Source: Acanthaster planci
Taxonomy: Eukaryota > Echinodermata > Asteroidea > Valvatida > Acanthasteridae
Assembly: GCF_001949145.1 (NCBI RefSeq)
Contig: NW_019091390.1
Location: 576,710 to 640,709, forward strand
Direction of reading: 5' to 3'
Length of the DNA stretch: 64,000 nt
In this document: positions 34,401 through 49,400 of the stretch, piece by piece
Layout of the letters: every line of letters starts with the position of its first letter
Numbering within the stretch: the stretch's first letter is position 1
Notes under the pieces: generated by a model
Told to the model about the DNA's origin: nothing
The model's input: only the letters and a program-made list of their open reading frames with translations
Database searches by the model: none
Program-made: the position numbers and the translations under genes

Positions 34401-37400
34401 TAAGTTTATTGTTCATCTGTAAGAAATCTCCTCACACTTAGCAAACATGTCTTGATCTGCAAAGTTTTTGACTACTTGTTCTGCCATTTGTTTGAGTAGT
34501 TTTGAAGTAGAGACGACTTACCATTGGTTCCTCGGAGATTCTCAAGCCAGAGTTCAGGTTGTACTGATTGTCAGCGATGCCAAAGTGGGTAGTGAGCTCA
34601 AACTGTCTGTTGGGGAGGTAGGTGTTGTCAACCTGGAATGTCACATCATAGGTTTCCCGTTCGGTTTCCGATGATCCCATGGCCAGGGTGAACAGGATGT
34701 CCAGGTTATTGTCTTCCGAGGTGGAAATAATGACGTGGACATTCTCTGTGGCTGAGCCGTTAGTGTAGACAGCATTGACGGTCACAGGGTCGATGTCTTC
34801 AGATTTAAGGGTGATTGTCACGGTATGGATCTTAGTCATCCCGTCGACTCTCGAGTAAGTCACGTCGGCCTCGGCAATCGGATTCATCTGGTCAGCACGG
34901 TAAACCTTGACATTGGGGTGGAAGGAGTTGGCATCCTGATTGTGCACAGTATGGATTCGGAATTGGTGCTCAAAGAAATTGAAATTGGAGTCCACATCGA
35001 AGGCCTTCCGAGTGCTGTCTGAGTCATTCCTTACAGTGACATCCACTGCAAAGATGGACACCTCAGAAACCTGGATAGTGACAGACGTGCTGTAGGTGGC
35101 TCCTTGGACGTAGCTCAGGCTGCCCTCTGTCGTGATGGTGTTCTCGGGGGAGGTGAGGGTCAGTAGCAGCGTGTTGGAGTTCGTCTCACCCTCTGTCTTG
35201 TTGGTATACTCCACCTGGAATTCAAACCTGTCCTGCTTAGCATTTATAACTCCAATCTCGACGGAGGACAGTCCCTGGACAACGCCCGAGCCCAAGTCAA
35301 ACTTGGCCCGGTTGAAGATGCTGAGGCGGCGCTTAGGGGTCTCAAAGGTCGTGGTCAGCTCATTGTGGGTGACCAGCTCGTCACTCTTGTTCTGGTAGTG
35401 GACGGTCAGGACGAAGGGCCGCTCCTGATTGGGGAAGTACAGCAGACGGGTGTCAAAGTTGAAGTTGGTCGGGGCCAGGTCCAGGGTTCCATTCCACTGG
35501 ACGTTCTTCATGATGGCCAGAGGGGTTTGGAGGAGGATTCGGACCTGGTGATGGTCAGTTCCAGCCAGCAGGCTGTTCTTCTTGTCCATCTCTTCAGCAA
35601 CAAAAATCTCCTTGTCGTAGCCAATTTTCAGCAAAAAAATAGGCACTTTACCTCTGCGAACGACAAGCTGATGGTTGTGGTTGCCATTGATCATGCTGAA
35701 GATGAGCCTGTAATCATACCCGGGCAGGGGAAAGGTCATGTTCTGAGTCTGGTCAAGCGTGACATCATAACTTCCCGTTTCTTCATTTGTGGTGAAGGTC
35801 ATGACAGTGTTTTGGTAGTAAATAAGCCTGCCGTTGACGTGAAGTGACCGCTCGTACTTGGATGTGTCGCTGCTCATGGTTGACGTTTCCATGAGGGCCA
35901 GGCTGAAATCCCTCTCTGGGATTTCCACATCAATAAACATCTTGCTGCTTCTCTCGCTCAGCAGGTTCTCACCGACTCCAAAAGTCGTGCTGTACCCAGA
36001 CGTGAAGATCTTGGTGTCTCCCCGGGTGACATTGAATCCTCCCTCGATACTGGACTCACCTAAGCTGCCATGCAGCATCACGGAGATGGGGCTCATGGGA
36101 CGCGTGATGTTAAAGGAAGCATCTACACTGGTGATGGGCTGGTTATACACCACGGTGCGGTTGGTGAAGTCGATCCGATAAGCAAACAGGGACTGATCGA
36201 TGAGAGAGGCGGAGGCCCCGTGGGAGAAGTCGTAGCCCCTCTTCCAGGCGTACCAGTTGACTGAGGCACTCCCCAGTGGGTAGGTCAGCAAGGAGTTGAA
36301 GTCGTAGCGCTCGAGGCCTGTCTCGTCATTGGTCGGGGTGAAGGTCACTCTGAAAGTGGCCCGCTGGTCGTCCCAATGGACGGCGGTGTTCAGGACTGCC
36401 CTGCCGCCCTCCACAAAGTCCCAGTCCTGCAGTAGGGCATATCGCCATGTCTGGGATTGCAGGGAGGCCAGGAAGTCGCCCCGGATGGGCTCCTGGCTCA
36501 GGGTGCGGACGTGCAGTCCGGCATTGATCACCTCCACCTCGGAGGTCTTGTTGAAGACAGAGAAGGAGAAGTCCACCGGGTGGCTGGAGTTAGAGACAGA
36601 ATGCTGTTGGAACTCCAGGTTAATACTGTTTGCTGGGTTGCGGATCTTGAAGTTCAGATTCTCAATCGTCTGAGCCTCAGAGGATTCCCACGTCAGGAGA
36701 TGGCTCATGACAACCTGTCACATTCAGACAAAGAACATTTAGGTCTCAAGGAAACTCTGTAATCTTGACAGGTGAACTGATAAATATCCAAACCCTCGGT
36801 TGAAGGACCAGATTTAACAAGTAACGATTGTACAATAAATTAACACTCTGAACTACCCACACATACCAAAGTATATTTCCTCCTGTATTTTCATAAATAT
36901 ATTTAAATATTACATATTTTCATCTGCATGTAAGCAGTCATGACAGAACAACGGTGGTGGTAAGAACCTACTCCTTGTTGTTCATGTTCATTACAGTATG
37001 TTATAGAACCACAATTGAAGTTCAAGCATTTCTACAACACTGCTGTTCTCCTTCGTAAGATCATGAGAAATTTGGTTGCCTAAATGGCCAATGGTTGGTT
37101 GCAATGGCCAACACTGCAATGGCCAACACTGCAATGGCCAACAATGCAATGGCCAATAGCAGTATTTATTAGAACTGTCCTTAAAAGTGTGCCCTGGCAA
37201 ATTCTCCAACAAGCCAGACTTTTCATCAAGTCTTTGGAAAGCCGTCGTGAGTAGGTTTACCAATACCTTGGTGTCTTGGCCGCATTCTGCTCCGTTGTAA
37301 CGATAGCACAGCTTACTGGTAGCCTCAGAGGAACCTGCGGGGCCGACGTACTCAGTCTCAAACAGGAAACTCAGGAGAGGATATCGAGCGAAAATCCATT

Positions 37401-40400
37401 CCGTCTTCAAATCCCACTCCTTGCGGTCCTGCAGACGGAACAGGAGCCAATGGTTTATAAAAAACTTGAACTGGGAGAGGGGAGGGGCACTGAAGTTTCT
37501 TATGCAATCTTTTCAAATGGGTGGGTGTAGTGATCAAAGTGTGACCAGCAACTTTTTAACACCCAATAGCCTAAGTGAGCTATGTTCTGATTCAGGCCTT
37601 TTACAACTTAACAGACTGAACACTTCCTCAGAATTAATGTTTCTACAACTTTTTTTGATCATGCACTCTGTGACATGTATACTGAGAGAACCACGTTTCT
37701 TTGCAGCCATTCTCAATCCAGTCTGCCAAAGTATTTTTTTCCAGTTAAAATAGATGTATCCCAAATATAATGTACATAAAAAAGTTTACAAGTCTTATTT
37801 CTAGCTAGCTTCAATACAGGCGGCAAAACATTGCCCATTTCAAATTGGATCGCCTGCACAGCAAGCAGAGTTCAGAAAGGCCACTTACCCGTCCTTTTCA
37901 CAGGAACTTAAAGCAACCATTAACCCTCCTTTGGTTTTGCAGCACACATATACACAAGTGCCCAAGGTCACTCTCTTGCACATTGGTGCAGTGCACAACA
38001 TGACACAGCTGTGCTTCTTTGAGGTGTTTACCAAGTGACCGAAAGAGTGACTTCAGCATAGGAGGGTTGATGAATGTGCTCGCACTGATGCATAACATTC
38101 CTGTCCAAGTAGACTGCAATACTGTTCTACCAAATCTCTGAAAAAAGTTTTGAGCACTTCATGCCTGTTAAGCTCACCCTAACCTCCCCAGGAGTGATAG
38201 GATTGGGGAGCTGGACTTACCTCAGTGGATCTGTTGGTGTACTTCACATTGATGTGGACATCTCTGGCGACCTCTCCGTTGATGCGTCGCAACACCATGG
38301 CATCCACCGTGATGATGTTGTCCTGCTTCTGTTTCTGCCAGGCGGCGGAGACGTTGACGTTGACGTAGCGGCCGGTTATCTGTAGGTCACTGCTGTACCG
38401 GATCTTCCTGGAGCTCTCCGTCTTCACGACGTCCCCTAGCGAGCCGGGCAGGGGGTGGATGCAAACGAAGGACGATTTATTCCTGGCCGAAAGGATCTGG
38501 TGCCCGTGGACCAGCCAATCATTTATTAAACCGTGGCCGGAAGTTTCCACTGCTGCCAACAGCGGCTTGAAAGCCATAGGCCACAGTTTACAGCCACTTC
38601 CGCAAGACGCAAGTGGCTCTGCTGGCCACATGCCAAGACTTTCAGAAACAGGTCCATAAACACAAGGAGTGTTCAGACATCAGAACTTGGGGTGTTCAGT
38701 AATAAGGTCACAATAATGTGGACTGTCTTAGAAAGAGACAAATTCTTCTCTTGCTTATGGATGTGCGCTTCTAGTATTTTAGGCAAACATACTAAATTGT
38801 TGAAGGAGAACAGATTCTTTGTTCGTGCAATTTATGATAAAACTATGGTGGAACTACCACTTGGCTGAAATACAAACGCATAAGCACTGTCCTAGCTCCT
38901 CATGAAAAGAAAGAGGATTTAGTACATGTAGACCGACTCTTTTAGGGGTGCATGAAAATTGTAATGGCAACTTAATATGCACGAAATATGGTGACGCAGA
39001 AATAACGAGATTTAGTTTGGGCGGACGACCTATGTCAGATCCACTCCGTACTGGAAGGTGACATAAAATTCCCTCAGCTTCAACTGGGGCATTAGTAATG
39101 TCAGTAATCCAATACCCCGGTGTGTGCTAACATTGACTATGGCCCTCAAACCATGTGATAATTGTATCTAATATCAGCATCAAGACGCCTCCCACGTACC
39201 GGTTACAGTGACCAGAGCGGTGCGCGGGCTGTCCAGCGACATCCACATGTTGACGCGCGTCTGCTGGCCGTCCCGGACGCTGATGGAGCTGCGGTAGTGC
39301 AGCACGTTGCCCCGGGGGCTGGTGATGTCCATGCGCGGGTAGAAGTTGATGACGGGGTCGCCCTCCACCACGGTGGGGCGTGACTCCACTTCGGCGTCCA
39401 GGGTGTAGACGTTGGTCTTGTCCAGGGTTAGCGAGGTCTCCAACTTCCGCAGCATCTCATTGTTCACCACTTTGCCTGTGGGAAGGAACAGTTCCAGGAA
39501 ATCTTGACTTCCAGTTTTTCCAAGACTCCACCAAATCTCCAATTTCCTATTCGTTTCCATGAGATGCTCGACAGATATTTCCAAACGTTCACTGCTGAAT
39601 CAAAACTGACCTATCAGACTCACATTTAGCCCTTTCGATATGTTTGCAGCAGAGAAATACAGAGCTGAATTGAGTCAGGAGACATCGACTTGGGGACTTG
39701 ATACATAAAAATGACACCCAGGGATAAACCCAAAGATGAAACCGAGTTTGGAAGTCCCCCCCAAAAGGGTTAGAAGTGGTGTGAAAGGTATGTCCAGTGT
39801 GTGATGTTCAAATGCAAACAGCATGACTGTCACTGGCAGCATTGCACCTTTTGAAATCAAGTTCCACAGTGCTTGAGGATGTTGACATTGATTCTTGCTA
39901 ATTTCCATCACTGATCATGAACCCTAACTGTAGTAAAAAAAAATCAAACCAACTTTTGTTCTGAGCTTTGCAATCCTTCAATGATTCCAAAACAGGAATT
40001 ATCCACTCGTTTCAATCATCAATTGTCCAACATCCTGCTTTTACTGTAGGGTGCTTGGAGGTAGTTCCCTGAACTGGGAGGGTTTTTGCATTATTTCCGG
40101 GACGCTGAACTGTCGCAGACTGATTAACACCGGAGGAAGGAGTAAATGATGAGTCACTTACCATACACATCAACAGTCTTGATTGGCGTGATGATGTTCA
40201 AGTTCAGCTCTTTCTCGTTGCGGTTGAACGAGACGTCGAGTTGGAAAGTCCGGGGTATGTCGGTGCCCGGGGCTCCAAACATCAAGTGGAATCTGTCAGT
40301 CTGCACGTGGACGCCGTTGATGGTCTCCTGTTAGGTTTCGTGAAAACTTGTGAGGAAATCAATACTCTACTAAGATGAAACAGTCATTTCAGTTAACACC

Positions 40401-43400
40401 CCTTGACTTTTCTTTTCGTCCTTGGGAACCCTCTCAGTTCAGCCTCTTCAATTAAGCCTTCAGATTAAGCACGCCAGGCGTGACCTTTCCAATTCATCCT
40501 GAAGTACAATTTACCACCAGAGATACAATGGGACTCTCCATAACCTTCCACTTGCTTGCCAATCACACTGTGTTTTGGTCCTCAAGAAAGCCTACAAATC
40601 CCCACAGCTGAAAGGTTTCAATGGGTGACGGTATTCTGTTAAGAACTGTCCAGGAGGGTCTTTTGTGCTCCAGACTGAGACAACGCAGCTCACAACAGCT
40701 GTTTACTGTACAGCCAATGTTTTGATCCTAGAAGATCAGTGTGAGTTGGTGTGCTTCCAGATCGCACGGGCGAAAGAAAAATAGAAGTGGGTGCCGCAAC
40801 GCAGCATGCAAGGAAGGATGTAATCAGTGCCCTTTGACCTGTCCAATCAAAAGGGTCGGACATTGAAATAAGGTGTGTTCCAAGACTTGAGTCGGAAAAT
40901 CTGTACCTTGTCCAGTCCATATGAGCCCTCCAGCTTCCAAGAAGCGAGCGTGGGGTCGGTCTTCTCTAAAGTCACCAGCATGTGGGAAGGACCCGTCAGG
41001 GGAAACAGCGGGTAGGTGTTCTAATAGGAGAGAAAAAAGAAAGAAGGAAAAAGTTATTTAATTATTGGCTGGCAGTTTGCAGAAAGGGACAAGACTAAAA
41101 TGAGGCTTTGTTTTTCCCTGTGTGTGCGCGGGGGTGAGGGGTGGGTTGGGTTGTGGATGCAGGCATTACATACCTTGGCATAGGATTTAGGGAAGGCAAT
41201 TTCGGCACAGATCTGGCTGCCGAAGTACCTGGTGGTCAGTAGTCCCGAGCAGTACGATTTGTCCAGTCGCTCGGGGATTCCATTCAACTCTAGGGACTGG
41301 TCTTGCAGCCGGAGATAGATGCTAGAACTGCAGAGGACAGAGAAAGAGTAAAGAGATTAACCGGGATGCTTCACCAGACAAGCAGAAATACTGAAATCCA
41401 TACTGATCTTAGGTATGGGTTGTGGAAGCTTTCACCAACCCCCCTTAAAAAGTTTTTCAGACTTGATATTCTCCACACAACTATTTAAGTCGAACAAATT
41501 CAGGTCACAGACCTTGTCACATCTCCTTCACCTTTAGCCATCATTATCCCCTGCAAACACTCTGCCGATGTACGGTACTTTTTCTGTCACGATACATGTA
41601 GTCGTAGCTCTGGAAAGCCGATTCAGATACAGCCCCGATTTCAGATATCCAACTCCCACTACTTTCTCCATCTGTTTCGATCCTCACCTGACATCGATGA
41701 TCTCTTGCTTCTCGTCGGGGACGTTGATTTCCAGGACGAACGCCTTGCCGTTGGTGACCTGGATCTTGCCTCCTAGGGAAACAGAGGAGTGGAGGCGCGA
41801 GACCTGGTTCAATCCGGAGTGCGTCTGGCGAGCCACGACCTCCATGCTGGTGCTGACCTCCAAGGCAGCGCTGCAAGCAGACCAAACCATTTCTTGTTTA
41901 GAAAATCTAATTCAGTGGCATTCCATTTGAACGCTAACAGTAATAAAAAGATTAGGCAAGAACAATATATCGAACAAAAAGTTGAAAGTTTGGTATGAGA
42001 CAGCTATTCTCTACGTGGCTTCTTTGGAACCCAAATCAGTCATGATATTGGGCTCCGAGTAAAAGGTTGATAACATTTAAGTGATTTTACCTGTGGCATG
42101 AAGACAACAGATGAATTAAATTTATTTCTGTGAAAATGAGTCACATACTTTACAACAAGATATCAACCACGTAGCTGTACCTGGGCTCCACCACGCCGTT
42201 GATCTCAAAGCTCCGAGGAGCCATCAGGATGCCACGCATGTCTATCTTGCCCTCCGTGCGGACCTTCATGGAGACGGTCCCGTTGACGGCCAGCTTGAGG
42301 GGCAGGCCCATGACTGTTGGGGTGGTCCAGGACCCGTCCAGCAGCAGGGCGTTCTTGCTCAGTTCGTGCGTCTGCTCCTGGGCCAACTCCATCAGCAGCT
42401 GGCACAGACGAAAAAAGAATGACAAAGATGGGGACTGTGAGAGTTACACATTTCAATGTGATGAATCAACAACCATTTTGTGAACGTGAGGCTTCCTTAA
42501 AGAAGGCGGACAAGAACGGGCAGATGCTCCAGCAGAAACGATTAATGGAGTACACTGACGCAAATTCATTACCATGACCTCCCTAAACCAACCCTGGACC
42601 TCGCTGGGAGGAATTACCAAAATCTTAATTCAAGACTAACTGGAGGGTTTTGGTACCTTCATGGGGTTCATGCTGGATTTCATCTCCGTCAGCCTGGTCT
42701 TGATCTTAGCGATGTCCATGTAGGCCAGCTCATTGCCGAACATCTTAAAGTAGAGGGAGGCATGCGGCTTGTCCTCAACGTTGGCATGGAACTGCAAGAA
42801 ACATACCCCGAAAAATTAAAAGAGGGAGCTTTACTGTAAAGAGCTAAACAATGAATGCAGGCTGTGTCAAACAGCCTATGAATAGGAACAGTTCACAACA
42901 CAATACACCCCAAATGTTTGTGCCCAAAGACGCCTTTTCCAGCCCTCTGGCTAGCATTGGTGACCTAGCTTTACTGGTTATTACAATTTAAGACTACAAA
43001 TATCACGCAGGTGAAATTGGGGCAAGTGTTGTGACAAGAAAGGGGATTTGCAAAGATCTGATTGTGAAACTACAGGGGAAGGGTGCCGAGTTGAAACTTA
43101 GCACTGTGTAACGGAATCACAAAATGTCGGCATTTTCCAACAATGCACCATTTCTGTGGATTTCCTCAAGCCTTTTACAGTCAAGGTTTAGCAGAACAGA
43201 CGAGGAAGCCATTTCGGATCATGCTCCCTGAATCTATCATATTAAATGTAATCTGGTAAATGGGGCAGTGCCAGACTAGTTTGGGTTCCCAAACCTCACT
43301 TTTTTTCAAACGTGGCTTAACACATACAGATATAATCTCTCACAAATTATTAGTTATTCAAAATGTAAAACTGCCATTGATTTGTAATAAACTTTTATTT

Positions 43401-46400
43401 TGTTGCTGTTATTTTCACTGTAAGGGTTCCTACAATGAAAACATAACCTCATTTTCAATTCAAGATGGCCGACACAGGAATACATTGTGAATTGCTTCTT
43501 TTTAAGAGCCTTGTGCACACCTCAGACTCGATGTCATTGATACTGCTCTCCTTGATCAGGTGCCTCTTCTGTCTGTCTTCTGGCAGGCCCTCCCTCATGA
43601 AGTAGACCAGCAGCTCGTCGTAGAGCTCCTGGGTCATGCCCTTGGGCATCCCGGATGGCATGGGGTCACCGGGGATGGGCAGGGGCAGCTGGCCACCGAA
43701 CATCTTACGCTGGAACTGCAGCATGCGCAGCAGCTGCCGGTACATCTCCGGGGTGACACCCTCGGGCAGGCCCTCGGGCATCTCGGCTGGGCCGGCGTCC
43801 GGCAGGCTGTCCAGGAAGGCCTCCTGCTGCTTCTGCTGGTACTCCTGGAGGAGGTCCTGGACCGAGTTCTCCTTCAGGTAGCCCCGCGGCCCAAACATGG
43901 ACTCCAGGATGTGATGCATGCCCTCCAGGCGACCTCCGATCTGCAATGGATTAAAAAAAAATGCCTCTGAGAACCTGTAAGTCCTCGTCAGACACACTTA
44001 ACACCCATTTCATGGATTACCAACACCTCAGAAGGATCTAAGAACACAGAAGCAACCTTGCCTAATCTGATAGAATACCAAGGCAAAAGAAAGGTACTCT
44101 TTCACTATTAAGATTGACAAAAAGAATGACAACATTATTCCATGAAATCTTCCTTGATTCAACCGCTCCGTAGGTTTTACGCCTGAACAATATCCGGTTA
44201 AATCCGAGAGAATTTGAACAAACAGTAACGACTACCATGAACACTTATCCTGTGGAACCCTCTGAAAGCTTTGAATTTCTTTGGGATAAAAAGGAATCTC
44301 CAAAACAGGATTAACAGATTCGTTTCAGAGGATACGAAACTGAGTTTTAAATCAACAGGACTTTATAAATAGACACTGAAACAAATCTCCCCCATTTCCG
44401 CTGGTCTAATATCTCCTCTCTCTCTCTCCAACTCGAGCAGTTTCTTGCTAAGCTGTTTGCTGCAGTTACCTCAAAGAGATTGATGGCATAGCCAAAGAGG
44501 GAGACCGTGTTGTTGACCCTCAGCTCCCGGGGCAGGAAGGATTTGGTCGAGAAGATCATGTCAGCATCGAGGGTCATGCCGCTGGCCGTTGCATCTGTGA
44601 GGACAAACGAGCAAGCCAGGTGAAGCTTCAGTGCCGAAGCAGTGTACCCCGTTATGAGTGATAGGTCAATATCTGGCAACTTTTTTAGCCTATCGCCCCA
44701 TCAAATCCTTCAACCCACTGTCGGGATGGAAACTCTCGGATATGCTAATTGGACCTCGCCATGCTTCACTGTATTCCACAAGTTTTGCCAAGGAAAAGCC
44801 ATTTCCAAATTCAACCCATTACTGCAAAGGGGAAGATCTACATCTTCTCATTTTTAAAAACTTTTTTTTCGGCTTTCAAGTCCAAAGGAGTCCGTCGTTG
44901 AAAAGAACACAACGTCACTTAGCTGCTTACCATTGTACCAGGACAGCTCCATGTTGCGAGAGAACTTGCGCAGGTCCCGCTTGGCAGCAGGGCCCATGAT
45001 ACCGCTGTCCCGCACCCACTTCTTGAGGTGTTGCTTCTGGGGATCGCTGGTGTCGTTCAAGTTGGACAGGTGGGTCCAGACGTACGATCCAACTACAGAA
45101 ACACACACACACAAAAAAACACTCGCTCAAGTACTTATTTGAGTGGGCAAAGCAGGGTTTAATATTAGTGGAAAAAAAATTCTGCTGACTTATGGAATTA
45201 CTACAGGGTACCAAGGCATGACGCCATTTTCAACCATGGAGAGCAGTGCAAATGAACTGAGTATGTGCACGGTCTGGTTCTCCGGACTGTGTCTTTTACA
45301 TGCATAATTGTGCGTGTGACGCATTCATTTTTGTACCCTATAACCCTTTCCGATCCACGCCTCAGGCAGATATCCTCAATCTTTTTCCATTCTCAATATC
45401 TAGTTCGATCCTTAAACTTCTTCGCTTTGTTCTGAAATCACTCATTCCCTCTTTCAATATGAATCTCTTGTAACTGCCACGAGCATTTCAAAAGCCCCTC
45501 CTACTTGAAATTTTACTCCGCCGCCCATCTGAAGTTTTACCCCACTTCCATTTTCAATGTGACATTAATATTTGAAACTCCTATAAAATTCCCAGCCTGT
45601 GTTTTCCTCACACCTTGGCCCCGATTCGTTTCCATCGGGACTTCCTTCACAACTTCCGCGACATTCAATATTTAATATGATTCAGCCATGTCAATTCTCA
45701 ATGCCGCTCCGATTCCAACGTGGGCAACTTCCGACAGAATTCCCGGATTTTACCTTGGTCACTCTCCTCCTCCATCAGGACTTCCTTGACGACTTCCATG
45801 ATGTTCTCACTAGGGCAGGTCATGATGGCACGGTAGGCCCCGATACGCAGCTCAGTGTCAAAGTGCTGATTCCTGTACAGAGCTACGGCAAGCGTTTGCT
45901 GTCAAATCCAATCAGATTTCGCAGAGAAAAAAATTAGAAAAGAAATGCCAGCCCTCACAGTCTTCTGACATTAAACATAACTGAGGAATGAATGCCATTC
46001 GAAGGCTTCATCAAAACTGTGTTAATTCCAAATCTGTTGCCATCTGCTTAACTTTCCTGAGGCAGATTACCTATACCATACTTTCAATGAACGTATCAAT
46101 TATTCTAGAGTATAGGTTAGACTTTTCACTCAAAATTTACACGGAAATTATGTATTTGCGTGAATTACTGAATTGAATCTCTTTTTTACGAATAACTGAA
46201 TTGAAACATTTTCTTGTTTGTCCCTCTGAATTCTTGACTCACTGTAACTGGGGTCTATTTTGCTGAGAGGCCGAGTCAAAGTGCACAACACAAAAGGGTT
46301 TTTTCCTTCTCCTTAAAAACTAGAGCTAGGAAGCACATGGGAAGTAAGAGGTTTCACACAGGGAAGGGGGCTCTGTACCCTCCATGACCATGAGTCACGC

Positions 46401-49400
46401 CACCGTCTGAACTTCTACTCAAAGATTCAGAGATAAGTTGCTACACTCCCAGAATCAACTGCAAGTCTGAGCCGCAGAAGAAAGAGAGGACTCACGTATT
46501 CTGGCTTGCAGGGGAGACGCCTGACCACCTCTAGGGCGGCGATGCGAATCTCCATCCCTTTACTCGGGTTGTGGTGGTCAAAGCAGTTGTTGATGATGCT
46601 GATCTTGCTGTCGGTGGACAGATACCTGGCGTTGCTCAGTGCCTTCAGGGCCATCAACATCTGCCGATGAAAGATTGAGGGAAACCCATGGAAACGACTG
46701 GTAAGAGTTCGTCGGGGTGGGGGAGGGGGGCAGTCAGGTTCGTGGAGAGGTTCATTCCTCATCTTCAACCTTGAGGTGCTAATCCTGCCTTTGTCAATGC
46801 AGACTTAGGCTTTCAGTTCCTACCTGAATTCTGTGGGTTTCCCACAGAATATTACTTCCATTTTTCTAAACCTTAACATATTTCACCGTCATCTCTCTAC
46901 GGTTTTTTCAGTCTTTCAGTAGATCGTTCACTCAAGATAAGAGCAAGATTCCAATTAATACTACACTGAGGGATTAAAAGAGGGTCATGGACAGAGGTCA
47001 TGTCATTCTCCGTCTGTAGATATGAGCTGCTAACACCAGCATGTACATGAGGCGAGATAGCATCCAGTGGTCTTTAAACAGTGCTAACCTCGATTTGATA
47101 GTATCTGTATCATGTGGCTATGACTGTCAGCAATACTTCTGCTTATGGAAACTACCAGCTGGTGGCTACGTGCATTTTCCATAGATTCAAGTGTTACTGC
47201 AGCCATAGCCACAGCCACAAACATAGTTCTGTGAAAAGATTCAGCTGTCTGTAATCTGGCACCACCAAATAAACCTCACAACCAAACCAACGATTTGGAC
47301 TTACCTTGAGAGATGGAACCTGATTGGTGGGAGTGCAGTCGTAGCCCAGCAGCTGCTGGAAGTACTGCAGGGCCTCCCGGACCTCCGCCTCCTCCAGACA
47401 CGCTGGGTTCTCCGAGGTGCAGTACCTGTTGATGAGGGAGGAGATGGGCAGGAAGAACACAGTGTCCTCTACGGGCAGCGTCTGTATCACGGACTGCAAG
47501 TGACAGTGGTACAAAGGAAAAAGATCACTGGAGTCAAACTGAAAGACCAAGCTGGATGCTCTATGACAGTGCGGTAAGACTTTGGTCGGAGGGGAGCATA
47601 TTTGCCGAGTGTAAGAAGGTTTTACAAAGCAAAAGCAGGTTTCACAACGGCTGAGAGAGGCCAGAACTTCGACCTCAGAATCTCTGTCTTCTTTCAATAT
47701 GACAGAATTTGAGACGACGAACAAAGCACTCTGTCCATAACATGGAGTACTTGCTGGTTCTTGTCAGGCGTAGTCACAAAACGGGTATTTTGGCACGGTG
47801 CTACCGCAGACCTTTCATTTAATGCACTCTTTGTCCTGGACTCCTCTAAGATTAACATAGTTTGCTAATTTTTTTGGGGGGGAGGGGGGCACTCAATGAA
47901 ATCTCACCATAAAGGCTGAGATCATTTCCTTGGTGGGATGACTGATCATGGACGGCAGGGTCAGCCAGGTGATCCGCGTCGCATTGAATGCCTTCTTGGC
48001 AGCCTCGTCGGTCGAGGCGGTCATCTCGCTTATGATGGACGTCATCATCTCCACACTAGGGGTGGTCTCGCACATCGGCAGGGCATCCTTGAAAATGGTG
48101 CTGTTGCCATTGAAATAAAAGAGGGACCATGTCTTGTGGTTAACAACACGAGTGCAAAGACTTGCTGATTAAAACCACCAGTAGATGAACGACCGAGGGC
48201 TTACAACCAAGGAATGCGCTGGTTGCCAATGTGAGTTTCTCTAAGTCTGGGTACTTCAATCCGATCATTTGCTGAATCCATTACCACAAACACATATCAC
48301 CAGCATGAAAGGTGGGTATGCGTTTGTTCACATCTTGTAATCTTGTTGGTAATTCATCTTGTTGGAATCGCGACCTCAACACAACCACTCATACCTTTCC
48401 ATCTGTGCATTTCTAAACGAACTTGTACTAGCCGCTGATGGGCTGTAAGCACAAGTAAGGAATTCAGACTGGACCCTGAATGTTGTCTTTGCTACTTTCC
48501 CAATAGAAGTCACAAGATGCTGTGATCAACTCTTACACTGAACTGTTGCAGTAGTTAGAAAAGGGACTGCAAATGAAAACCTCCATCCTAACCTCTGAAT
48601 CACAGACTATGGAAACCATGACTACATCAGTGATCCCCCCCCCCAACACATGATTTGCTGAACACACTTACAACAGGGCTTTGCCCTGACCCTCGGCAAA
48701 CTCCCTAAGCTCCCTCATGCCCGACTGGGTGTCCACCTTGCGCATCTCGGTGACCAGGTCCGAAAAAAGGTTGGGCATGTCCAGGCCGACGCTCTTGGTG
48801 GCGCGGCGGTTGATGGCTGTGAGGAGCTGACGGGCCTTGGCCAGGGTCTCCTCCTGCGGCTCTGTCTGGGCCTCCTCGTGGTCAAACAGGATGGTGGTCC
48901 GCCTCTCGATGGCGGTGCCTGTCGTGACAAGATAAAATAAAAAAATCAGGAGTAGTGAGAGGAAAATTATTTCCACTTGTCTGTAGACGCAGATAGGGTC
49001 AGCCACTGAAACTTTCATTCCTTTGAGACAAATTTGTCATCGGTTGAATTTTAGCTACGAGCATCGCCAGGGAATGGGTCTAGCTCTGTAACACGAATTA
49101 TTCCCGCAAACAATATATTTTTCGCTGAGAAATTTTTTCACCCCCAAGAGAAATGTTTGAAATATGGAAGCTAAATAAAACTTTGGTCATCACTTTGAAT
49201 CCACGATATTAAAATCTGACTGACTCGTGGGTGGAGTAGCTTCCTGTTGACTTGTGAGCTCGATGGTGACAGTGACCAGGTTCAGTGCGCCAGATGTCTG
49301 CTTGGAAAAGGCCTTGGAGAGGTGGCGCTCCTTGCAGACTGATTCTGAGACAATGTTGGAGTCTGCAAAGGAGACTTCACACTCAAGGGAGCAGTCCCAG

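Larger units (their letters stand above)
29421..39475 (-). other. Exons 21-30: long beta-rich lipid-binding region
   Basis: Exons 39200-39475, 38221-38435, 37267-37428, 34522-36714, 33841-34185, 32959-33075, 32061-32266, 31150-31276, 30345-30522 and 29421-29605 cover residues about 1157-2491. The sequence alternates polar and hydrophobic residues in long strands with many N-X-S/T sites, as in the apoB beta-belt that wraps the lipoprotein. The acceptor of exon 32061-32266 is odd: its pyrimidine tract is a run of 10 C followed by 8 A before TTCAG. All junction phases agree. Confidence 0.82.
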
